DNA of 64,000 nucleotides from Amycolatopsis thermoflava N1165 (GCF_000473265.1 NZ_KI421511.1:5996360-6060359), one strand, 5' to 3'; shown: positions 33,565 through 42,976, counted from the stretch's first letter. The notes: generated by a model from the sequence alone, not told the origin. Numbers and translations: made by a program.

Positions 33565-34205
33565 TGAGTGAAGGGACCACCGGCTCCGGGAACGGGACAG
33601 GTCGTGGTCGAGGTGGCGGACCTGCCCTCGCGCGGAGACCCAGATCCGCCGCGGCACCGACATCTGGCACGACCAGTCGCGTACGTGCTCGACAGCCTGG
33701 TCGCCGGGCGGTTGGACGCGGTCGGCGAGCAGGTCGACCAGGCCTGGCCGGGCCGCTGCACCGTTGGCTGGCACGGGCGAGGCCGGCGGCTTCGCCGAGC
33801 GGGCTGTGGCCGCGGTGGTCGACCTGTTCCCGGTGCCCGACGACCCGGTACTGCCGGAGGCCACGGCATTCCACAGCGACGGCAGCACGGCGCTTGGCTT
33901 GGTCGAGAACGCCGGGACCGCCGCAGGCGAGTGGGTGCTGGTCGAAGCGGCGGCCGGTGGGGCGGGCAGCCTGCTGGTGCAACTCGCCCAAGCCGCGGGC
34001 GCAAGGGTCGTCGGCGCGGCCGGTGGATCGCGGAAGCTCGACCTGGCCAGGGCGCTGGGCGCCGAGGTCGTGGTCGGCTATACCCAACCGGGCTGGAACG
34101 AGGAGGTGCTCCACGCGACCGGCGGTTCCGGTGCGGATGTTCGACCGGCCCGGCGGTGCGATCGAGCCCGCGTTCGAGGTGACGAACCGTGGCGGCCGGT
34201 CATCA
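33565..34205 (+). pseudogene. Degraded zinc-type/quinone oxidoreductase (MDR)
   Basis: Pieces of one medium-chain dehydrogenase are spread over three frames: PPAPGTGQVVVEVA and LVAGRLDAVGEQVDQAWPGR in one; GTGEAGGFAERAVAAVVDLFPVP and the NADP loop region VLVEAAAGGAGSLLVQLAQAAGARVVGAAGGSRK in a second; GGAIEPAFEVTNRGGR in a third. The C-terminal third is missing before the pst terminator. At least three lesions show it is non-functional, unlike the single-base problems elsewhere in the window. Confidence 0.85.
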
Positions 34206-34270
34206 GGCAGACGTTCCCGCGGTCGAGAACCGCACCGCCGTGGGCAGGACCCCGCTGCCCTGAAAGAAGA

Positions 34271-34302
34271 ACGACCCCCTCAGCACCAACCGAGGGGGTC
34301 GT
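34271..34302 (-). terminator. Intrinsic terminator of the pst operon
   Basis: Perfect 11-bp stem ACGACCCCCTC / GAGGGGGTCGT; on the minus strand it is followed by a U-rich TTCTTCTTTC tract. It lies 14 bases past the pstB stop. Confidence 0.9.
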
Positions 34303-34315
34303 CCGAGCACGACGA

Positions 34316-35092
34316 TCAGCCGAACCGGCCCGAGATGTAGTCCTCGGTCGCCTTCTCGTTCGGGTTGGAGAAGATCTTCTCCGTGTCGTTGATCTCGACG
34401 AGCCGTCCGGGCTGGCCGACGCCGGCGAGGTTGAAGAAGGCCGTCTGGTCCGACACCCGCGCCGCCTGCTGCATGTTGTGCGTGACGATCACGATGGTGT
34501 AGTCCTTCTTCAGCTCGGCGATCAGGTCCTCGATCGCGAGCGTCGAGATCGGGTCCAGCGCCGAGCACGGCTCGTCCATCAGCAGGACGTCGGGGCGCAC
34601 GGCGATGGCCCGCGCGATGCAGAGCCGCTGCTGCTGACCGCCGGAGAGGCTGCCGCCCGGCTTGTTGAGCCGGTCCTTGACCTCGTTCCACAGGTTCGCG
34701 CCGCGCAGCGCCCGCTCGGCGATCTCGTCGAGTTTCTTCTTGTTCTTCGTGCCCGCCAGCCTCAGCCCGGCCACCACGTTGTCCCGGATGGACATCGTCG
34801 GGAACGGGTTGGGCCGCTGGAACACCATGCCGATCGTGCGGCGGACCTGCACCGGGTCGACCGAGGACGCGTAGATGTCCTCGCCGTCGAGCAGGACCTC
34901 ACCCTCGACCCGCGCGCCCGGGATGACCTCGTGCATCCGGTTCAGCGTGCGCAGCACGGTCGACTTGCCGCAGCCCGACGGGCCGATGAAGGCCGTGACG
35001 TTCCGCGGCGGCACGGACAGCGTGACGCTGTCGACGGCGTGGAACTTGCCGTAGTAGATGTCGAGGTCCTTGACGTCGATTCGCTTGGCCAT
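34316..35092 (-). CDS. pstB: Phosphate ABC transporter ATP-binding protein
   Basis: Protein of 258 residues with Walker [11 protein letters not shown]-loop FQRPNPFP, signature LSGGQQQRL, Walker [14 protein letters not shown] and the switch His in IVTHNMQQA. The final ATPEDYI-type tail ([11 protein letters not shown]) is standard PstB. It powers the high-affinity phosphate importer with PstA, PstC and PstS. Last gene of pstSCAB; the start lies 10 bases after the pstA stop. Confidence 0.97.
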   Translation of the reverse strand: MAKRIDVKDLDIYYGKFHAVDSVTLSVPPRNVTAFIGPSGCGKSTVLRTLNRMHEVIPGARVEGEVLLDGEDIYASSVDPVQVRRTIGMVFQRPNPFPTMSIRDNVVAGLRLAGTKNKKKLDEIAERALRGANLWNEVKDRLNKPGGSLSGGQQQRLCIARAIAVRPDVLLMDEPCSALDPISTLAIEDLIAELKKDYTIVIVTHNMQQAARVSDQTAFFNLAGVGQPGRLVEINDTEKIFSNPNEKATEDYISGRFG

Positions 35093-35102
35093 TGCGGAAC
35101 GC

Positions 35103-36029
35103 TCACTTCTTCTTCGGGGCGACCAGGCGGGAGACCACCGTGGCGATCAGGTTGATGAGGGCGATGATGATGACGAGGGTCAGCGCGGCGCCCCAGATCC
35201 GGTCGAATCCGACGCTACCCGGTTCCATGGAGTTCGTGGCCCGCTCGGTGTTCATCAGCAGCGGCAACGACGCCTGGTTGTCACCGAACAGGTCCCAGTT
35301 GACGTACGCCGAGTAACCGACCAGCACCAGCAGCGGCGCGGTCTCGCCCATGACGCGGGCCAGCGCCATCATGACACCGCTGATGATGCCGGACAGGGCC
35401 GTCGGCAGGACGATCTTCATGATCGTCTTCCACTTCGGCACACCCAGCGCGTAGGACGCCTCGCGCAGGTCGTCCGGCACGATCCGCAGCATCTCCTCCG
35501 CGGAGCGCACGACGACCGGGATCATCAGCAGCACCAGGGCCAGCGACACGGCGAAGCCGCTGCGCGGCAGGCCGAACGTGGTGATCCACAGCGCGTAGAT
35601 GAACAGCGCGGCCACGATCGAGGGGACACCGGAGAGGATGTCCACCATGAACGTGGTGACCTTGGCCAGCCGGGTGTCCCGCCCGTACTCCACCAGGTAG
35701 ATGGCGACCAGCAGGCCGAGCGGCACCGAGATGATCGCGCACATCAGGCCCTGTTCGAGCGTGCCGATGATGGCGTGCAGGACACCACCGCCGACCTCGT
35801 CGGACAGGACCGAGCCGAAGTCCTGGCTCCACCAGTTGGTGTACGGGATGCGCTTGATGCCGTTCGCGATCACCGTGTAGAGCACCCACACCAGCGGGGC
35901 GACGGCGATCAGGAACGACAGCCACACCAGCACCGTGGCGAGCGCGTTCTTGGCCTTGCGGCCCGTGCTGACCTGCTGGAACGCCGGCGGCGACGCCAGC
36001 CGTTCGGTCTCGGACAGTGTCGAGGTCAT
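35103..36029 (-). CDS. pstA: Phosphate ABC transporter permease PstA
   Basis: Permease of 308 residues with six membrane segments; the EAA-type cytoplasmic loop is visible as [28 protein letters not shown]. The N-terminal ~30 residues are hydrophilic. ATG 36029 overlaps the pstC stop by one base (TGATG), indicating coupled translation. Forms the membrane channel with PstC. Confidence 0.96.
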   Translation of the reverse strand: MTSTLSETERLASPPAFQQVSTGRKAKNALATVLVWLSFLIAVAPLVWVLYTVIANGIKRIPYTNWWSQDFGSVLSDEVGGGVLHAIIGTLEQGLMCAIISVPLGLLVAIYLVEYGRDTRLAKVTTFMVDILSGVPSIVAALFIYALWITTFGLPRSGFAVSLALVLLMIPVVVRSAEEMLRIVPDDLREASYALGVPKWKTIMKIVLPTALSGIISGVMMALARVMGETAPLLVLVGYSAYVNWDLFGDNQASLPLLMNTERATNSMEPGSVGFDRIWGAALTLVIIIALINLIATVVSRLVAPKKK

Positions 36030-37018
36030 CAGTCCGCCTTCCGCTCGCCGATGATCGTCCGGGCCGCGAAGTTCACCGCGAAGGTCAGGACGAACAGCAC
36101 CAGACCGGCCGCGATGTAGGCGCCGGCCGACGTGGGGTTGTTGAACTCCGCGTAGTTCGCGGCGATCTGCGACGCGAACGTCGCGCCACCGTCGAACACG
36201 CTCCAGTCGAAGAAGTGCCCGCGGGGGATGTACAGGATGACGGCCAGCGCGATCGTCTCGCCGAGGGCGCGGCCGAGGCCGAGCATCGACGCACCGACGT
36301 AACCGGCCTTCCCGAACGGCAGCACCGTCGTCCGGATGACCTCCCAGCGGGTGGCGCCGAGCGCGAGCGCGCCCTCGATGTGGGCGGTCGGCGTGCGCTC
36401 GAACACCTCGCGGGACAGCGACGTGATGATCGGCAGCAGCATCACCGCGAGCACCACGCCCGCCGTGAAGATCGTGCCCGAGTAGTTCGGGAACACGTTG
36501 CCGGTGCCGAAGATCGGGATGAAGCCGAGGGTCTCGTTCAGCCACTGCGACACCGGCGCCATCTTCGGCGCCAGCACGAGGATGCCCCACAGACCGAAGA
36601 TGATCGAGGGCACCGCGGCCAGCAGGTCGACCACGTAGGCGAACGGCCGCGCCAGCCGGCGCGGGGCGTACTGGGTCAGGAACAACGCGATGCCCAGCGA
36701 GATCGGCATCGCGATGATCAGGGCCACCAGCGAGGTGTAGATCGTGACCAGCAGCAGGTCCAGGATGCCGAACCGCAGGTGGGTGGGGTCGCCGGTCTCC
36801 CAGATGCGGGAGGTGAGGAAGTTGACCTCGTTCGCGCCCAGTGCCGGAATCGCCTGCACCAGCAGGAAGATCCCGATCAGCGCGATGAGTGCGACGACGA
36901 AGATGCCCGCGCCGGTGCTCAGGTTCTTGAAGATGCGGTCACCCGGCCGCACCTTCGCGGTCTTGTTCGGTGAGGCCAGTGAGGGGGTTCGCTCAGTGGC
37001 CGGTGGTTGCGCCGTAAT
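36029..37018 (-). CDS. pstC: Phosphate ABC transporter permease PstC (ATT start?)
   Basis: Permease of about 330 residues with six membrane segments and the EAA loop EGALALGATRWEVIRTTVLPFGKAG. The N-terminus has no ATG or GTG near the expected place: a GGGAGG site is followed 6-7 bases later by ATT ACG GCG CAA (I/M-T-A-Q-P-P). The only upstream GTG (37060) lies inside a terminator hairpin. An ATT start (rare, IF3-sensitive) or a base error in ATG is therefore likely. Everything downstream is canonical. Confidence 0.9.
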   Translation of the reverse strand: MTAQPPATERTPSLASPNKTAKVRPGDRIFKNLSTGAGIFVVALIALIGIFLLVQAIPALGANEVNFLTSRIWETGDPTHLRFGILDLLLVTIYTSLVALIIAMPISLGIALFLTQYAPRRLARPFAYVVDLLAAVPSIIFGLWGILVLAPKMAPVSQWLNETLGFIPIFGTGNVFPNYSGTIFTAGVVLAVMLLPIITSLSREVFERTPTAHIEGALALGATRWEVIRTTVLPFGKAGYVGASMLGLGRALGETIALAVILYIPRGHFFDWSVFDGGATFASQIAANYAEFNNPTSAGAYIAAGLVLFVLTFAVNFAARTIIGERKAD

Positions 37019-37048
37019 CGGGGGCCTCCGGGAGTGGTCTAGACGCAA

Positions 37049-37083
37049 GCGGACGCCCACCGGTGTCGCCGGTGGGCGTCCGC
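37049..37083 (-). terminator. pstS-pstC intercistronic hairpin
   Basis: Perfect 15-bp stem GCGGACGCCCACCGG / CCGGTGGGCGTCCGC, 5-base loop, no U-tract. Its position between pstS and the rest of the operon suits partial termination or 3'-end protection that keeps PstS in excess. Confidence 0.85.
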
Positions 37084-37148
37084 CTCGCGAGTGACTCGCT
37101 CATCAGTTACTCAGTGCAACCCGTTCTGGGGTGGCAGTCAATCAATCG

Positions 37149-38276
37149 TCAGGAGATCGCGTTGATCGAGGTCAGCACCTTGTCCTGCAGGGACTGCGGG
37201 AGCGGCACGAAACCCTTCTCGGCGATCGGCTGCTGAGCGGTGGTGGCAGCCACGGTCAGGAACGCCTTCATCGCCTTGGCGGTGTCGGCGTCGTAGCCCT
37301 TCGAGCAGACGATCTCGTAGGTGGTCAGCAGCAGCGGGTACGCGCCCGGGGTGTTGCTGGCGTAGATGGCCTTGAGGTCCATGGCCAGGTCGTTGCTGCC
37401 CGGGGTGCGGAAGGTCGCGGCGTCGAGCGCCTTGGCCACGTTCTCCGGGGTCAGCTCGACGGCGCCGGAGCCGCTGTCCAGCTTGGCGGCGCTCAGGCCG
37501 TCCTTGACGTAGGACGACTCGATGTAGCCGATGGCGCCGTCGGCGGCCCGGATGCCCGAGGCGACACCGTTGGAGCCCTGGGCGCCGTTGCCGACGCCGC
37601 CCTTGAAGGCCTTGCCGGTGCCCTGCGTCCAGGCGCCCTTCGAGGCGGCCTCGAGGTAGGTCTGGAAGTTGTCGGTGGTGCCCGACTCGTCCGACCGCGA
37701 GAACACCTGGATCGGCTTGTCCGGCAGGTTGACGCCCGCGTTGAGGGCGGCGATGGCCGGGTCGTTCCACTTGGTGATCTGGCCGTTGAAGATCTTGGCC
37801 GTGACCTCGCCGTTCAGCGTGAGCGAGGAGACGCCGTCCAGCTTGTAGGCGATGGCGACCGGGCCGACGACCAGCGGCAGGTTCCACGCCTCGCCACCGG
37901 CGCAGCGCTCGTTGGCCTTGGTCTGCTCGTCACCGGCCTTCAGCGGCGAGTCCGAGCCGCCGAAGTCGACCTGCTTCGCGGTGAACTGCTTGACGCCGGA
38001 GCCGGAGCCGGTCGCGTTGTAGTTCACGATCTGGCCGGGGCAAGCCTTGGTGTACTGCTGGGCGAAGATGTCCACCGCGGTCTTCTGGGCCGTCGAGCCC
38101 TCGCCGGTGAGCGGCGACTTGCCACCGCACTCGACGTTCGCGGTCGCGGTCGGCGCGGTCGCCGCACCCGAGAGCTGGGTGTTGCCCGTCGACGCCGGGT
38201 CGGTGCCACAGGCCGCGAGCACGAGGGCAGCGCTCGCCGCGATGCCGAGAGCACCCATCGGCCGCATGATCTTCAC
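37149..38276 (-). CDS. pstS: Phosphate-binding lipoprotein PstS
   Basis: Lipoprotein of 375 residues: signal peptide with lipobox LVLAAC (lipidated Cys23), then a Thr/Ala-rich linker and the phosphate-binding domain (GEGSTAQKTAVDIF, YNATGSGSGVKQF, FGGSDSPLKAGD, SRSDESGTTDNF). It captures phosphate outside the membrane. GTG 38276 follows GGAGG. A PHO box overlapping the promoter lies ~75-95 bases upstream, so it belongs to the Pho regulon. Confidence 0.96.
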   Translation of the reverse strand: MKIMRPMGALGIAASAALVLAACGTDPASTGNTQLSGAATAPTATANVECGGKSPLTGEGSTAQKTAVDIFAQQYTKACPGQIVNYNATGSGSGVKQFTAKQVDFGGSDSPLKAGDEQTKANERCAGGEAWNLPLVVGPVAIAYKLDGVSSLTLNGEVTAKIFNGQITKWNDPAIAALNAGVNLPDKPIQVFSRSDESGTTDNFQTYLEAASKGAWTQGTGKAFKGGVGNGAQGSNGVASGIRAADGAIGYIESSYVKDGLSAAKLDSGSGAVELTPENVAKALDAATFRTPGSNDLAMDLKAIYASNTPGAYPLLLTTYEIVCSKGYDADTAKAMKAFLTVAATTAQQPIAEKGFVPLPQSLQDKVLTSINAIS

Positions 38277-38346
38277 TTCATGTCCTCCAGCTAGTGATAA
38301 CCATTCGTCGCAACCGGACATTAGGCAGCACGGGTGGACGCGCCCC

Positions 38347-38372
38347 TCTATACAGATGAACGCAAAGTGAAC
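38347..38372 (-). promoter_or_regulatory. PHO box and -10 of pstS
   Basis: On the minus strand, direct repeats GTTCACTTTGC (38372-38362) and GTTCATCTGTA (38361-38351), 11 bases each, are directly followed and overlapped by TATAGA (38352-38347). PhoP would bind at the -35 position and activate. Confidence 0.8.
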
Positions 38373-38491
38373 AAGGCCGCCAATGTGAGCGGGACAACGT
38401 CACCCGAACGGGCGTCGTGTCCGGCCCGTGACCTGCGGGTACATGTTCCGTGATGGAAGGTTGGCGGAGGGTTAACGTAACGGAACGCTGA

Positions 38492-39397
38492 TCACCGTTC
38501 GTACTGGACGTCGACCTCGTGACGAGCGAAACCGAGTCGCGAATAAACGGCTATCGCGGGCGCGTTGTCGCCTTCCACGTACAAGATCACCTGGGACAGG
38601 CCGCGGTCGCGGAGGTACCGCAGGCCGGCCAGCGTCAGCGCTTTGCCCAGCCCGCCGCCCTGCGCGCCCGGGTCGACGCCGACGACGTACACCTCGCCGG
38701 TCTCCCGGCCGCCGAACCGGCGCGGGTTGGCCGGGTGCACCTTCGTCCAGTGGAAGCCGAGCAGCTTGCCCGTGCTGTCCTCGGCGAGGAAGAACCCGTC
38801 CGCGTCGAACCAGTCCGCCGACTCCTCGGCGCGCAGGTCGTCGACCGTGAGCCTGCCCTGCTCGGGGTGCCAGTCGAAGGCGCGGGCGTTGACCTCGATG
38901 ACCGCCTGCTCGTCCTGGCCGGGCACGAAGGTGCGCAGCGAGACGCCCTCGGGCAGCCGGGGCTCCGGCCAGTCCGGGTCGACCGGGGTGTGCATGACCA
39001 GCAGCTCGCGGGCGCGCGAAAAGCCCGCTCGTTCGGCGAGGGCGGCGGCCCCGGGGTGGTCGCCGTGCGCCCAGATGCGCAGCGGCGCGCCGCCGGCGCG
39101 GTCGACGAGGGCGGACAGCACCTCGGTGCCCACGCCGCGGCGCCGGTGGTCCGGGCGCACGATCAGCTCGGCAACCTGGCGGCCGAACGCGTCCCCGGAG
39201 GTGTCCAGGTGGGCGTACCCGGCGAGCACGCCGTCCGCGCGGGCCAGCAGGTGCGGACCGGACGCGAACTCGCCCGGCAACGGCTCGCCGGGGGAGATGT
39301 CCGGTCGCCCGTCCACCTCGCGGGCGGCGAGCAGCAGCTCACGCACCTCGCGGGTGGTCGTCTCGTCCAGTTCGTCGACCCACACCACTGTCAGCAC
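38492..39397 (-). CDS. mshD: Mycothiol synthase
   Basis: Protein of 301 residues with two tandem GNAT domains: N-terminal (VAELIVRPDHRRRGVGTEVLSALV) and C-terminal (GEVYVVGVDPGAQGGGLGKALTLAGLRYL, with ILYVEGDNAPAIAVYSRLGF). It acetylates Cys-GlcN-Ins with acetyl-CoA, the last step of mycothiol biosynthesis. Only actinobacteria make mycothiol, which supports the taxonomic call. It follows glnR by 19 bases, as Rv0818-Rv0819. Confidence 0.95.
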   Translation of the reverse strand: MLTVVWVDELDETTTREVRELLLAAREVDGRPDISPGEPLPGEFASGPHLLARADGVLAGYAHLDTSGDAFGRQVAELIVRPDHRRRGVGTEVLSALVDRAGGAPLRIWAHGDHPGAAALAERAGFSRARELLVMHTPVDPDWPEPRLPEGVSLRTFVPGQDEQAVIEVNARAFDWHPEQGRLTVDDLRAEESADWFDADGFFLAEDSTGKLLGFHWTKVHPANPRRFGGRETGEVYVVGVDPGAQGGGLGKALTLAGLRYLRDRGLSQVILYVEGDNAPAIAVYSRLGFARHEVDVQYER

Positions 39398-39416
39398 GGA
39401 TTCACGCTATCCCTGA

Positions 39417-40187
<771 letters not shown>

Positions 40188-40272
40188 CTAGTCCGTAGCC
40201 TTTGAGCGCCCCTGGTCTTAGCGGACAAGACTAGCGGGTGAACTGGTGGAAACCACCTGCTCTGCAGCCACC

Positions 40273-40294
40273 GTCACACTGACGTCACACTGTT
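40273..40294. promoter_or_regulatory. 11-bp-period direct repeat in the glnR-lmeA divergent promoter
   Basis: GTCACACTGAC followed by GTCACACTGTT: nine identical bases repeated with an 11-base step, then GACCC. The spacing is that of GlnR boxes (GTNAC-N6) and also of PhoP direct repeats (TCAC core). Confidence 0.6.
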
Positions 40295-40350
40295 GACCCG
40301 TAGCCTCGGGCTGTCCAGGACCCGGACACGAGACAGATCGGACACGAAGA

Positions 40351-41259
40351 GTGAGCAGACCTGCGACCCAGGACCGAGCCGTGCCACCAGCGGGATCGCG
40401 CCGCCGTGGACGCCGCGCCCGCCGCATCGTCATCAGTCTCGTCGTGCTGCTCGCGCTCCTGGTCGGGGCCGATTTCGGGCTCGCCGCGTACGCCGAGCAC
40501 ACGGTGTCGCAGAAGGCCCGCGAGCAGCTGAAGCTGAGCGACGACCCGTCCGTGACGATCCACGGTTTCCCGTTCACCACGCAGGCGATCGGCGGCGACT
40601 ACGGGCACATCTCACTGTCCGCGTCCGGCGTGCCGATCAAGGACCTGCAGGACGTCGGTGTGACGGCCGACCTCTACGACGTCACAGCGCCGCTGTCCGA
40701 CCTGGTCAACGGCAACACCGATGCGATCGACATCGGCCGCCTGGAGGCCCAGGTCACGATCAAGGCCAGCGACATCAACAAGGTGGACCCGCTGACCAAG
40801 GTCGACGACCTGCGGATCGAGCCGTCCAGCATCGAGTACGTGGAGACCGGCCAGGACGCCGACAGCGGCACCGACAGCGGCTCCGGCGACCAGCAGGGCC
40901 AGGACGGCACGACCGAGGAGGAGCAGGACAAGTCCAGGGCGGGCATCCGCATCTCCGGGTACGTGCAGATCGCGGGCCAGCAGCTGGAGATCTTCTGCTT
41001 CGCCATGATCGAACTGCACGGCACGGCGATCGACATCGTGCCCAAGCGGCTGCAGTACGGGAATGACAAGGAGACGACCGTTGTTCCCGAAGCTGTGCAG
41101 CAGGCCCTGCTGCCGAACTTCAAGGCCACGATCGACACCGGCAACCTCCCGTTCGAGGTCACCCCGACGGCGGTACAGGTGAACAGCGGTTCGGTCACCA
41201 TCAAGGGCGAGGCCAAGAACGTGACGTTCAGCGGGGCGACCAGCTCTACCGGAGGGTGA
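40351..41259 (+). CDS. lmeA: LmeA family (DUF2993) lipid-binding protein
   Basis: Protein of 302 residues: N-terminal basic segment, one TM or signal anchor (about 26-46, IVISLVVLLALLVGADFGLAAYA) and a DUF2993 domain (SDDPSVTIHGFPFTTQAIGGDYGHISLSASGVP) with an acidic Gly/Gln/Ser-rich insertion (about 167-195). M. tuberculosis LmeA (Rv0817c) assists lipomannan elongation in the envelope. Conserved beside glnR and thiX. GTG 40351. Confidence 0.88.
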   Translation: MSRPATQDRAVPPAGSRRRGRRARRIVISLVVLLALLVGADFGLAAYAEHTVSQKAREQLKLSDDPSVTIHGFPFTTQAIGGDYGHISLSASGVPIKDLQDVGVTADLYDVTAPLSDLVNGNTDAIDIGRLEAQVTIKASDINKVDPLTKVDDLRIEPSSIEYVETGQDADSGTDSGSGDQQGQDGTTEEEQDKSRAGIRISGYVQIAGQQLEIFCFAMIELHGTAIDIVPKRLQYGNDKETTVVPEAVQQALLPNFKATIDTGNLPFEVTPTAVQVNSGSVTIKGEAKNVTFSGATSSTGG

Positions 41260-41266
41260 GGCGCGG

Positions 41267-41701
41267 ATGACGGGCGTGTGGGTCGTGCTCGGCACGCTGG
41301 TGGTCGCGGCTGTCGCGGGTGGCCTGCTCAAGGCGCGCAACGGTCGCGTCCGGGCGGCTCGCCGGGCGCCCGCGGCCGGGCTGCCCGAGCCGGTCGCCGC
41401 GGCGCTCGACACCGGCGCCAGCGTCACCCTGGTGCAGATCTCCACCACGTTCTGCACCCCGTGCCGGCACACCCGCGCCCTGCTCGGCCCGCTGGCCGAG
41501 CGCACCGACGGCCTGAACCACGTCGAGCTGGACGTGACGAACCAGCCGGAGGTCGCGCAGGCGCTGGGTGTGCTGCGCACGCCCACCACGATCGCCTACG
41601 GATCCGACGGCACCGAGCTGCTGCGCGTCGGCGGCGTGCCGAAGGCTCCCGCGCTGCTCGAGGCCCTCGCGCCGCACCTCCCGGCCCGTGTGACGGATTG
41701 A
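41267..41701 (+). CDS. thiX: Membrane-anchored thioredoxin-like protein
   Basis: Protein of 144 residues with an N-terminal membrane helix (VWVVLGTLVVAAVAGGLL) and a short thioredoxin domain with active site C-T-P-C (TTFCTPCRHTRALLGPLAE) and the cis-Pro region LRTPTTIAYGSDG. The topology suggests a cytoplasmic thioredoxin domain tethered to the membrane. Eight bases separate it from lmeA, matching Rv0817c-Rv0816c. Its last ~40 bases are the first unit of a degenerate tandem array that continues downstream. Confidence 0.9.
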   Translation: MTGVWVVLGTLVVAAVAGGLLKARNGRVRAARRAPAAGLPEPVAAALDTGASVTLVQISTTFCTPCRHTRALLGPLAERTDGLNHVELDVTNQPEVAQALGVLRTPTTIAYGSDGTELLRVGGVPKAPALLEALAPHLPARVTD

Positions 41702-42246
41702 CACGTCGCTGAGCTGGGCTGAGTGCGCCCTCGCGCCTTCCGGCGGGTGTGATCGGCTGACACGCCGCCGGCTGCGCTGAGAAAGCCCACGTGCCGCGCC
41801 TTCCGGCGCGGGCGGCGGAGTGATATGCCGCTGAGCGCGCTGTGGGCGGCGCCTCGCGCCGCATCTGCCGCCGCGCGTGGCGGAGTGACCTACCGCTGGT
41901 TGCGTTGAGGGTGCCCTCGTGCCGCGCCTTCGGGCGGGTGTGGCGGGGTTGGCTTGCCGCTGGCCGGGCTGCTGGTGGCCCTGGTGCTGCGCCTTCCCGC
42001 CGCGCGTGGCGGAGCCACCCCCCGCTGGCCGGGCTGTTGGTGACCCTCGCGCCGCACTTCCGGCCCGCGCGACCGGGGGTCAAGCCGCTGACCTCGGCTC
42101 TTGGTTGCACTGCCGTCGAGCCTTCCGACGGGCGTGGCGGAGTGACTTGCCGCCGGCCGCGCTGCTCCCGGCTTCGCGCCGCACCTCCCGGCCCTCACGC
42201 CGCACCTCCCGGCCCCATGTGGCGGAGCGACACACCGCTGACCTGG
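41664..42246 (+). repeat. Degenerate ~63-bp tandem array after thiX
   Basis: About nine imperfect units of 58-65 bases. Each carries a GCGCC-TTCC/TTCG-GGCG-type mini-hairpin, then GTGGCGGAGTGAC, then TGCCGCTG and a GCGCTG/GGGCTG end. The first unit is the thiX 3' end (codons for LAPHLPARVTD-stop). The 632-base stretch 41702-42333 contains no credible gene; unit lengths are not multiples of three, so reading frame is not kept. Unit starts lie near 41664, 41727, 41785, 41848, 41912, 41976, 42040, 42104 and 42168. Confidence 0.8.
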
Positions 42247-42333
42247 GTCGAATTTTTTTCTTGGATCGTGGGAATGCTCTCACTGGGTGGACGCCACTCC
42301 CACTTTCAGGGACGTCCGGGTAGCCTGACGCTC

Positions 42334-42417
42334 GTGTGCAGGCTGCCCCTCACTCTGCTGACGCAACGTCGCGCGGTCGACTTCTGCCGCGTGCGCAGCA
42401 GCCTGTGTCTGCCCTAG
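42334..42417 (+). CDS. Cysteine-containing leader peptide of the sulfur operon
   Basis: 27-codon ORF, GTG start, ending RRAVDFCRVRSSLCLP-stop, which resembles the LTRRRAVDLCRV-type leader peptides ahead of actinobacterial sulfur genes. A TAGCCT box (42321-42326) lies 7 bases before the GTG, so the transcript would be leaderless. Cysteine codons at positions 2, 18 and 25 suit ribosome-stalling (Cys-responsive) attenuation of the DUF4395-cysA2-sseC operon that starts 88 bases after the leader stop. Confidence 0.75.
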   Translation: MCRLPLTLLTQRRAVDFCRVRSSLCLP

Positions 42418-42505
42418 CGGGTCCGCCTCAGCCGTACCCGCTTCTCCCCCCGCCGGAAAAACCCATTCCGACGCGCGCTCACGCGCGCCCCGCCAGGGAG
42501 GTGAC

Positions 42506-42937
42506 ATGTCAGCAGGCCCAGCCGTAGACCCCCGTGGACCGCGCTTCGCGGCCGTCATCACGACCGTCGTGCTCGCGGTGGTCCTGATCACGGGGTGGTG
42601 GCCGCTGCTGGCCGTCCAGACGGTCGTGTTCGCGATCGGCGCGTTCATCGGCCTCAAGCCGGCCCCGTACTCGCTGCTCTACCGCTACCTCGTGGCGCCC
42701 CGGCTCGCGCCGACGTCCGAGCGGGAGGACGCGGCGCCGCTGCGGTTCGCCCAGGCGGTCGGGTTCGTGTTCGCGCTGGTCGGCACCGTCGGCTACGCCA
42801 CCGGGGTCACCGCGCTCGGCATCGTCGCGACGGCGTTCGCGCTGTTCGCGGCGTTCCTCAACGCGGCCTTCAACTTCTGCCTCGGCTGCGAGATGTACCT
42901 CCTGATCCGGCGCGTCGCGCCGAGCCAGGCTTCCTGA
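42506..42937 (+). CDS. DUF4395 membrane protein
   Basis: Protein of 143 residues with four hydrophobic segments (17-45, and pairs near 70-110) and the conserved end FNFCLGCEMYLLIRR, a C-x-x-C-E motif typical of DUF4395. In actinobacteria it is nearly always linked with thiosulfate sulfurtransferase genes, so a role in sulfur transport or handling is likely, though unproven. ATG 42506 follows GGGAGGTGAC. Confidence 0.88.
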   Translation: MSAGPAVDPRGPRFAAVITTVVLAVVLITGWWPLLAVQTVVFAIGAFIGLKPAPYSLLYRYLVAPRLAPTSEREDAAPLRFAQAVGFVFALVGTVGYATGVTALGIVATAFALFAAFLNAAFNFCLGCEMYLLIRRVAPSQAS

Positions 42938-42976
42938 CAGTCCACCCACGAGAAGAAGAAAGCGAGTAGTGCTCTC

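Noticed and set aside
37018..37060. pstC starting at GTG 37060
   Set aside because: That codon lies in the right side of the stem-loop and the added residues (VRLRLDHSRRP) are not PstC-like.
41842..42417. Long open frame (191 codons) over the thiX-proximal repeats, ending with the Cys leader frame
   Set aside because: Unit lengths vary and are not multiples of three, the protein is a low-complexity R/P/G repeat, and the frame is just the repeat array joined to the leader peptide.
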